NCBI GenBank assembly: GCA_021796155.1
Contig: JAJYOO010000161.1
Location: 1-6,110, forward strand
Source of the DNA: Chloroflexota bacterium
Lineage (GTDB): Bacteria; Chloroflexota; Anaerolineae; Anaerolineales; Villigracilaceae
Length of the DNA: 6,110 nucleotides
Direction of reading: 5' to 3'
Part shown: positions 1 to 4,278 of the stretch, in pieces
Position numbering within the stretch: the first letter of the stretch is position 1
How the letters are laid out: each line of letters opens with the position of its first letter
Notes under the pieces: model-generated
The model's database searches: none
Seen by the model: only the letters and a program-made list of their open reading frames with translations
What the model was told of the DNA's origin: nothing
Made by a program: the position numbers and the translations under genes

Positions 1-28
1 ACCATATGTCAACCACCATTCGGTATGT
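1..28. repeat. Left copy of a 28-bp inverted repeat (partner 860-887)
   Basis: Bases 1-28 match the reverse complement of 860-887 at 27 of 28 positions, the only mismatch being base 24. The match breaks down from base 29 inward and reaches the first base of the window, so it may extend further left. The copy lies inside the repressor reading frame and encodes its last residues in the window. The partner contains the repressor's start codon. Confidence 0.95.
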
Positions 29-882
29 GCCGCATCTGCAATTCCATCGAAGCCGGCCACGGCGACATCGCGGCCAATGGATAAACCTCGTTCATGAGCT
101 GCGTGCATGGTGCCAATGGCGGTCAGGTCGTTAATGCATACTATTGCAGTCGGGCGACTGGCAAGATCTAGCAGTTGTCGTGCGGCCCGATACCCCCCCT
201 CAGAGGTCATGTCGCTGCGCAGGACCAATCCCGGATCAGGACCAAGGCCCGCTGCTTCCAACCCCGCTTGATAGCCGGCGAGACGATCATGATCGATCTT
301 GAGATCGGGCGCGCCGCCGATGTAGGCAATTCGCCTATGACCTTTCCCGACCAGATGCGCCATCATTTCGCGCAACCCGTTGAGCGAATCAACTTCGATG
401 CCAATGAAATCGAGATGGGAAAGGGAGTGCTCCAGAGAAACATGCGGCACATGTTGCCTTGAAAGGAAATGAAGACGCCAATCGCTAAGCCGGACGCGGT
501 TGATAATGATGCCATCCACCTTCCCGCCTTGAAACCAACGCTCGTAGAGTTCTTTTTCCGCCTTGCTGTCAGGAGGTGCAGCCGCCACCAGCAGGTCATA
601 ACGCCCGAGAGCCGCCTCATCGCTGAGTCCTGCAATGAACTCCGAGAAAAATAGATCGGTAAAACCGGTGCTCTCGGCGGGAAGAATGTAGCCGATGGTT
701 TCCGTGCGCTGGCGGCGCAATTGTCTGGCCGCGCGATTTGGGACATATCCCATTTTCTGGGCAGTCTTTACGACCAACCGGCGTGTCTCTGCAGCTACAT
801 CATCGTAGCCATCGAGCGCACGCGACACTGTAGTAATAGAGAGATTCAGACGCTTGGCGACATCCCGAATGGTGGTTGACAT
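1..882 (-). CDS. LacI-family transcriptional repressor, C-terminus cut off by the window edge
   Basis: The minus strand is open from an ATG at 882 to the left edge without a stop (294 codons). The N-terminus is a classic LacI helix-turn-helix: TIRDVAKRLNLS, then TTVSRALDG and a hinge segment with MGYVPNRAARQLR (residues about 4-57). A periplasmic-binding-protein-like sensor domain follows, with typical landmarks: TIGYILP near 62, KVDGIII near 121, IGIEVDS near 160, KGHRRIAYIGG near 180, DRLAGYQAGL near 199 and DVAVAGFDGIADAAHT near 272. Family members are about 330-350 residues, so roughly 40-50 are missing. The final residues, EWWLTYG, sit where the family normally has a PPLTT-type segment. 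They are encoded by an inverted copy of the gene's own start region and may be artefactual. A 14-bp palindromic operator lies just upstream, so autoregulation is likely. LacI proteins usually sense sugars, and the GH63-like gene in the window would fit, but the ligand cannot be read from the sequence. Confidence 0.93.
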   Translation of the reverse strand, partial: MSTTIRDVAKRLNLSITTVSRALDGYDDVAAETRRLVVKTAQKMGYVPNRAARQLRRQRTETIGYILPAESTGFTDLFFSEFIAGLSDEAALGRYDLLVAAAPPDSKAEKELYERWFQGGKVDGIIINRVRLSDWRLHFLSRQHVPHVSLEHSLSHLDFIGIEVDSLNGLREMMAHLVGKGHRRIAYIGGAPDLKIDHDRLAGYQAGLEAAGLGPDPGLVLRSDMTSEGGYRAARQLLDLASRPTAIVCINDLTAIGTMHAAHERGLSIGRDVAVAGFDGIADAAHTEWWLTYG

Positions 883-887
883 ATGGT
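860..887. repeat. Right copy of the 28-bp inverted repeat, containing the repressor start codon
   Basis: This is the reverse-complement partner of bases 1-28 (27/28 identity). It covers codons 1-7 of the LacI-family gene and 5 bp upstream of its ATG. Since this copy encodes a normal LacI N-terminus and the left copy gives an abnormal C-terminal segment, this copy is probably the genuine one. Confidence 0.95.
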
Positions 888-892
888 ATAAT
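884..892 (+). promoter_or_regulatory. Possible extended -10 promoter element (TGGTATAAT), plus strand
   Basis: TGGTATAAT matches the extended -10 consensus TGnTATAAT exactly. A start point about 7 bases downstream would fall inside the palindromic operator at 895-908, so the repressor could block it. A TTGACA at 876-881 is only 5 bp upstream of the hexamer and cannot serve as its -35. A transcript from here would have a leader of about 285 nt before the SRPBCC gene. Part of the element overlaps the inverted repeat and the repressor's start region, so its direction and use are uncertain. Confidence 0.35.
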
Positions 893-894
893 TC

Positions 895-908
895 CCAAAA
901 CGTTTTGG
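895..908. promoter_or_regulatory. LacI-type operator, perfect 14-bp palindrome
   Basis: CCAAAACGTTTTGG is a perfect palindrome centred on CG, the normal form of LacI-family operators. It lies 12 bp upstream of the start codon of a LacI-family gene and next to a plus-strand extended -10. The position fits autorepression and possibly control of the divergent genes. Confidence 0.8.
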
Positions 909-1075
909 ATAATTTTATTCTATCACCGTTCTTGAATGCCCACCTAAACTATTATCCAACCTTAACCTGTTTGTACTGTCTCCCATTTTGGATCGACGAT
1001 GGTCCGCAACTTTCCATTCGCACATTGATGAATCGCAACATGAGGATCCAACTTAACATTTCGTGAAAGGTGGTG

Positions 1076-1156
1076 ATGCTCACACTTATACTTAGGTTCA
1101 CCATCGCTTTTTGTCCAAGGAGATTGCAGATGTGTCTCCAAGTGAAAACGGTTTGA
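1076..1156 (+). CDS. Possible 26-residue leader peptide (speculative)
   Basis: An ATG at 1076 follows an AAAGG stretch (1066-1070), and its frame closes at a TGA at 1154-1156, giving 26 codons. A second in-frame ATG at 1130 has a better Shine-Dalgarno (AAGGAG, 1117-1122, 7 nt away) and would give an 8-residue peptide, MCLQVKTV. The end of the frame overlaps the second operator-like site and lies 27 nt before the SRPBCC gene. Only the ribosome-binding sites support it; the peptide matches nothing I recognise and may be chance. Confidence 0.2.
   Translation: MLTLILRFTIAFCPRRLQMCLQVKTV
1143..1156. promoter_or_regulatory. Second, imperfect LacI-type operator-like site
   Basis: TGAAAACGGTTTGA aligns with the palindrome at 895-908 at 10 of 14 positions around the same central CG and resembles CcpA/LacI-type cre sites. 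Its centre is 248 bp from the first site's centre and 34 bp upstream of the SRPBCC start codon. If it binds the same repressor, the plus-strand genes belong to its regulon and looping between the sites is possible. With imperfect symmetry, chance cannot be excluded. Confidence 0.45.
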
Positions 1157-1183
1157 TTAGTGGTAGATCCATAGGAGACCCAA

Positions 1184-1633
1184 ATGGTAAACATTATTCG
1201 CGAGAAAAGGATCAAGGTACCTGTCAACAGGGTATTTGATTTCTTGAGCAAGCCTGAAAACCTGCCCGAGATCTGGCCAAATATTGTGCAGGTCAAGAAC
1301 ATCAAACAGCCCAAAGTCGGCAATGCCGTACAGTATGACTGGACGTATAAAATGTCCGGCATGCGCTTCGACGGTAAATCCGAAATGGTTGATTTCGTTC
1401 TATATGAACGGATGGTCATCAAAAGCCAAAAAGGATTGGTTAGTACCATCACATGGAACTTCAACGCGGTCGAGCGTGAAACGCAGGTCAAGCTCGAGAT
1501 CAAATACGAAATTCCCGCCTCCCTGCTCAATAAAATAAACGAGAAAATCATTGTGCAGGAACAGGAGCACGAGGTAGATGCCATGCTTGACAATTTGAAA
1601 AGCCACGTGGAACTAGAAATGGCCTATGCCTAA
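1184..1633 (+). CDS. SRPBCC-fold (polyketide cyclase/START-like) protein
   Basis: This is a 149-residue soluble protein with no signal peptide or membrane segment. The start at 1184 has a good ribosome-binding site (AGGAGA, 1173-1178). The N-terminal pattern, charged strand IIREKRIKVPVNRVFDFLS followed by KPENLPEIWPNI, is the usual opening of the polyketide-cyclase/dehydrase branch of the SRPBCC superfamily. Alternating beta-strands follow, with a long C-terminal helix around residues 125-147 ending the helix-grip fold. These proteins bind hydrophobic ligands in a central cavity; no catalytic residues identify a reaction here. It is the first gene of the plus-strand series, but a hairpin separates it from the methyltransferase-corrinoid fusion, so co-transcription is uncertain. 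A ligand- or cofactor-carrying accessory role for the downstream methyl-transfer genes is only a guess from position. Confidence 0.85.
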   Translation: MVNIIREKRIKVPVNRVFDFLSKPENLPEIWPNIVQVKNIKQPKVGNAVQYDWTYKMSGMRFDGKSEMVDFVLYERMVIKSQKGLVSTITWNFNAVERETQVKLEIKYEIPASLLNKINEKIIVQEQEHEVDAMLDNLKSHVELEMAYA

Positions 1634-1669
1634 CACATGGCATAACGAAATACAACCCGAATAATTTTC

Positions 1670-1703
1670 AGTGGCGGGGTAGTCACTCCGCCACTCTTTC
1701 TGT
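1670..1703 (+). terminator. Hairpin after the SRPBCC gene, possible weak terminator or attenuator
   Basis: AGTGGCGG (1670-1677) pairs perfectly with CCGCCACT (1688-1695), an 8-bp GC-rich stem with a 10-nt loop. The following CTTTCTGTCT is only moderately T-rich. It lies 37 bp after the SRPBCC stop and 41 bp before the next start. It could terminate part of the transcription or act as an intercistronic stem that adjusts expression or protects RNA. Confidence 0.5.
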
Positions 1704-1743
1704 CTACGGGGGCGCAACAAAAAAATAGCGAAAGTGTGTTGAA

Positions 1744-3366
1744 ATGGCTACTGTGTTCATGAAATGGCTGGAAACCAGTCCGAAAGATTATGACCGGGGA
1801 ATCCAACTCCTTACATTGGGAAAAATCCAACGTGTCAAGGAAAGAATCGCAAATCAATATGTCCATGCAGGGACGCGCGTTCTTGAAATTGGTTGCGGCA
1901 CGGGCACACTCACGCTGATGATGGCACAGCGTGGGGGGAATGTGACCGGCATCGATGCTTCGCCGCGCATGCTCGCCGAAGCCGAGAAAAAGATCAAGGA
2001 CGCGAATCTCGAAGAATGTGTCAAGCTCAGCTACATGGATGCTGCTTTGATTGGCGACCGTTTTCCCGCTTCTTCCTTCGACCTGATCGTTTCCACGCTG
2101 GTCTTCAGTGAACTTCCGCCGGATGACCAGCGCTTTGTTTTGAAAGCCTGCGCGAAATTGCTGGCACCCAACGGGCGGCTCCTGATCGCCGACGAAGTGA
2201 TTCCTGCCACATCCATCGCACGCTTGCTTTTCTATCTTGTCCGATTGCTGTTGGTGCTAATCACCTGGCTGATCACGCGCACCACAACTAACGCGCTGCA
2301 CGATTTCGATTTGATGCTGACCCAAACCGGATTCCGGCCGCATGTGGCTTTATCTTATTTGGGGAACAGCCTGGTCCTATACGAATCGTTCCCCGCACAA
2401 GATGGGCAGCCCGAACTGAGCCTCCCATCTGTGATTGGAGTCTTGCGTCACCGCGTCACGCTTCGGACTTTGCTACTCGACCTGTGGCTGTTATTTTTTC
2501 GCATCATCCCGCCCTATCCAAAATTTCGGACGGGACTTTACGCGGTCGGTCGTCCTGATAAAGATTCGCCCGTGCTTGTGACTGGTAACTTCGACCTGAC
2601 CGTGCGAAGATTAATCAAAGCGATAGATGGCAAGGTCAACGTTTGGATATTGGTTGCCGATTCAGCAGGCATCAACGTTTGGTGCGCGGCAGGAGGCGGT
2701 CACTTCACCGCCGAAAAAGTGATCGCGGCAGTGAAGTCGTCGCATTTGGGTGAAGTGGTGAATCATCACGCGCTGATCTTGCCGCAATTGTGCGCCAACG
2801 GGGTGGATGGCTGGCGCATCCGCAAAGAGACTGGCTGGGGAGTCCATTGGGGACCGGCGCGCGCAGATGATGTCCCGGCTTATTTGGCGGGTAAACGCAA
2901 AAAGTCCGATGAGATGCGTTGGGTCAGATACCTGCTCAAGGATCGGCTGGAGATGACTACGAGTACGCTTGGCTTTTATGCGCTGTTGATCCTGCTTCCC
3001 ATTTTCTTTTTCTGGCGGAACCTGTTCTGGCCGGTTACCATCAGCATCGTGGGGTTATCGTATTTTTATGGAATTGTTCTTCCCTGGCTTCCCGGTCGTG
3101 ACGGGCTTTATAAAAGCATCCCGCTAACAGTCATTGCGCTAGCTGGACTGTTTATTTACACATGGCTTTGGAGTCCAATGCCGCTTCAACAACTCTTCCA
3201 CTGGATAGTAGGCCTGACCGGTTTGTCTGTTTTTACTGCCGCTGAACTCCAAGGCATGTCCCCATTGATGCGCGATGGGATCGCCAATTGGAAGTTGGAA
3301 ACGGTCGTTGCCGTAGTGCTTGGAGCGATTTACTGGTTGGTTCCGCTGGCAATTGGATGGAGGTAA
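1744..3366 (+). CDS. hgcA-like: Fusion of SAM-dependent methyltransferase and HgcA-like membrane corrinoid protein
   Basis: The protein has 540 residues. Residues 1-215 are a class I SAM methyltransferase: motif I VLEIGCGTGTL (46-56), acidic D71, FDLIVSTLVFSELP (112-125) and post-motif NGRLLIADE (143-151), plus a hydrophobic insert (157-178). Residues about 262-405 resemble the corrinoid-binding domain of HgcA (CdhD-like family): GLYAVGRPDKDSPVLVT (264-280), cap-helix motif NVWCAAGGG (311-319) with the expected lower cobalt ligand Cys314, LILPQLCANGV (344-354), GPARADDVPAYL (370-381) and EMRWVRYLLKDRL (390-402). Five hydrophobic segments follow (about 408-424, 430-449, 457-477, 484-500, 518-537), as in HgcA. 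Canonical HgcA is about 340 residues with no methyltransferase, has Lys where Gly318 stands, and has a different loop before the last helix. Inferred role: methyl transfer through a membrane-anchored corrinoid, perhaps to mercury, perhaps to another acceptor. From memory, a corrinoid-associated methyltransferase family (CpaM) resembles the N-terminal half. The upstream ribosome-binding site is weak, and Met6 (1759) is an alternative start. Confidence 0.88.
   Translation: MATVFMKWLETSPKDYDRGIQLLTLGKIQRVKERIANQYVHAGTRVLEIGCGTGTLTLMMAQRGGNVTGIDASPRMLAEAEKKIKDANLEECVKLSYMDAALIGDRFPASSFDLIVSTLVFSELPPDDQRFVLKACAKLLAPNGRLLIADEVIPATSIARLLFYLVRLLLVLITWLITRTTTNALHDFDLMLTQTGFRPHVALSYLGNSLVLYESFPAQDGQPELSLPSVIGVLRHRVTLRTLLLDLWLLFFRIIPPYPKFRTGLYAVGRPDKDSPVLVTGNFDLTVRRLIKAIDGKVNVWILVADSAGINVWCAAGGGHFTAEKVIAAVKSSHLGEVVNHHALILPQLCANGVDGWRIRKETGWGVHWGPARADDVPAYLAGKRKKSDEMRWVRYLLKDRLEMTTSTLGFYALLILLPIFFFWRNLFWPVTISIVGLSYFYGIVLPWLPGRDGLYKSIPLTVIALAGLFIYTWLWSPMPLQQLFHWIVGLTGLSVFTAAELQGMSPLMRDGIANWKLETVVAVVLGAIYWLVPLAIGWR
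3359..3363 (+). promoter_or_regulatory. Ribosome-binding site GGAGG deciding the ferredoxin start
   Basis: GGAGG lies within the last codons of the fusion gene, directly before its TAA, and 8 nt from the ATG at 3372. It fixes the ferredoxin start at 3372 rather than the in-frame ATG at 3288, which lies inside the fusion gene, and it suggests translational coupling of the two genes. Confidence 0.85.
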
Positions 3367-3371
3367 CCTTT

Positions 3372-3623
3372 ATGAGTGTACAACCCACACTTTGGGCATC
3401 GCTAAAAGAAGAAATGCAGCATTTTGCAAATCTAGGTGATTTGGAAATCCACTTTTACCCGGAGAAATGTAAAGGGGTCTGGCAATGTTACAACGTTTGC
3501 CCCGTGGGTTGCTGGACGCCTGATTATGAAAAACGGGTTGTTGTGTTCCACGACAAGGAAAAGTGCATTGCCTGTGGCGCATGTGTGTTGCAATGCCCGG
3601 AGGATGCAATCGAATTGAAGTAA
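3372..3623 (+). CDS. hgcB-like: Small two-motif ferredoxin in the HgcB position
   Basis: This 83-residue protein starts 5 nt after the fusion gene. The second cluster motif is complete: CIACGACVLQCP with C65, C68, C71 and C75. The first is atypical: CKGVWQCYNVCPVGC has C33, C39, C43 and C47, and the position of the usual second Cys is Val36. The extra C47 may replace it as ligand, or this site may hold a 3Fe-4S or altered cluster. HgcB is a dicluster ferredoxin of about 95 residues encoded directly after hgcA and thought to reduce the HgcA corrinoid to Co(I). Size, gene order and the CxxCGAC motif fit, but HgcB's terminal Cys pair is absent because this protein ends at ELK. Inferred role: electron donor to the corrinoid domain of its neighbour. 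A general ferredoxin is the alternative. Confidence 0.87.
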   Translation: MSVQPTLWASLKEEMQHFANLGDLEIHFYPEKCKGVWQCYNVCPVGCWTPDYEKRVVVFHDKEKCIACGACVLQCPEDAIELK

Positions 3624-3678
3624 CAAATGGGAATATTCCATAAGCCAACATAGTCGTTAAACAAGAGGAGTTGAGATT

Positions 3679-4104
3679 ATGTTTGGAAACATACTGATAG
3701 ATCCATGGTTCTGGGCGTTTCTAGCCGCGGTTGGATGGGGAATGGGAATCGGATTCGTCGCGTCAAAGACACTTGGGCGTAGTCTTGGTCTCGGAATTGG
3801 CATGTTCATCCTGGCTGAAGTTCCACGAATCATCCTCCCCTTGGGATTTGTTTCCCAGCCGCGCATTCAATCTGGATCCTGGTTCATTGCGATCGGCGCA
3901 GCTATTTTTGCGGCGAGTCTATATTTCGGGACACCGGTCTTTCGCATCGTTCCACTGACGGGGCCAAATCGCCGCGAGCCGCTTCGAACCAATGGACTTT
4001 ATTCCGTTGTCCGACACCCGCTGATGTTGTGCGATATTCTCTGGCCGGTTGGCTGGTCGCTCATGTTCGGTTCGGTGATCGGCGTTCTTCTCTCGCCCGT
4101 ATAG
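3679..4104 (+). CDS. ICMT/PEMT-type membrane methyltransferase, ended early by an in-frame TAG
   Basis: The frame starts at 3679 behind GAGGAG (3665-3670, 8 nt away) and stops at TAG 4102-4104 after 141 residues. It has hydrophobic segments at about 8-28, 35-56 and 67-84, then the signature of the isoprenylcysteine carboxyl methyltransferase / phospholipid methyltransferase superfamily: LRTNGLYSVVRHPLMLCDIL (102-121), whose RHP motif contributes to SAM binding. The family's C-terminal half of the SAM site, an EE pair and a YxxYxxxVPRLFP-like tail, lies beyond the TAG in the same frame. The 141-residue product should therefore be incomplete and probably inactive unless the codon is read through. 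These enzymes methylate lipids, small thiols or isoprenyl-cysteine; the substrate here is unknown. It sits 55 nt after the ferredoxin and could be part of the same operon. Confidence 0.8.
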   Translation: MFGNILIDPWFWAFLAAVGWGMGIGFVASKTLGRSLGLGIGMFILAEVPRIILPLGFVSQPRIQSGSWFIAIGAAIFAASLYFGTPVFRIVPLTGPNRREPLRTNGLYSVVRHPLMLCDILWPVGWSLMFGSVIGVLLSPV

Positions 4105-4242
4105 CTGCTGCTGATCTGGATACTCACCTATTCCGAAGAGGAGTCGCTTGTCCGCGAGTATGGAGATGTCTATCGGGAATTTCAAGCGCATGTCCCGCGA
4201 CTGTTTCCAAGCTTTGGTGGAAAGCGGAGCGCCGTTCATTGA
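4105..4242 (+). pseudogene. Conserved C-terminal tail of the ICMT-type methyltransferase, cut off by the amber codon
   Basis: In the same frame as 3679-4101, reading continues for 45 codons after the TAG to a TGA at 4240-4242. The peptide begins LLLIWILTYS, a final membrane helix, then EEESLVREYGDVYREF and HVPRLFPSF. The EE pair followed by L, Y and the PRLFP ending are the normal C-terminus of this methyltransferase superfamily. With the amber codon counted as one residue the protein would be 187 residues, a usual length. The tail has no ribosome-binding site or start of its own, so it is the rest of one gene, not a separate one. CAG (Gln) and TGG (Trp) are each one substitution from TAG. 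Confidence 0.85.
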
Positions 4243-4262
4243 TCTGCATTCTGATTACTGGT

Positions 4263-4269
4263 AAAGGAG
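4263..4269 (+). promoter_or_regulatory. Ribosome-binding site AAAGGAG deciding a TTG start
   Basis: AAAGGAG lies 9 nt before the TTG at 4279. No ATG or GTG with a comparable site opens this frame nearby, so the GH63-like gene most likely starts at TTG. Confidence 0.75.
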
Positions 4270-4278
4270 TTTAGCAAA

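Larger units (their letters stand above)
909..1183. other. Divergent intergenic region, no convincing protein gene
   Basis: This is AT-richer sequence between the divergent repressor and the SRPBCC gene. Longer open frames overlapping it on either strand resemble no family I know and are probably chance. It contains one imperfect operator-like site (1143-1156) and a possible short leader ORF (1076-1156), listed separately. I see no well-spaced -35/-10 pair, no tRNA and no clear riboswitch fold. Confidence 0.6.

Noticed and set aside
363..746. Minus-strand 127-codon open frame
   Set aside because: It lies in another frame of the LacI-family gene, which has clear family motifs over the same stretch.
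876..892. TTGACA plus TATAAT as a complete sigma-70 promoter
   Set aside because: The hexamers are separated by only 5 bp, not about 17. Only the extended -10 reading is kept.
952..1593. Minus-strand 213-codon open frame across the intergenic region and the SRPBCC gene
   Set aside because: Its Ser/Leu/Ile/Thr-rich sequence resembles no family and is antisense to a well-supported gene with a good ribosome-binding site.
1624..1644. TATGCC/GGCATA inverted repeat at the SRPBCC stop as a terminator
   Set aside because: A 6-bp stem with an 8-nt loop and no T-tract; the stronger hairpin lies at 1670-1695.
3288..3371. Longer ferredoxin starting at the in-frame ATG at 3288
   Set aside because: The extra 28 codons lie inside the end of the fusion gene in another frame, and GGAGG at 3359-3363 points to 3372.
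3627..3641. Palindrome around GGAATATTCC after the ferredoxin gene as a terminator
   Set aside because: Short AT-rich stem with no loop and no T-tract; more likely chance.
4102..4104. Pyrrolysine at the TAG codon
   Set aside because: Known pyrrolysine-containing methyltransferases are methylamine enzymes of a different fold, and no pyl genes are visible. Readthrough remains only an option in the findings.
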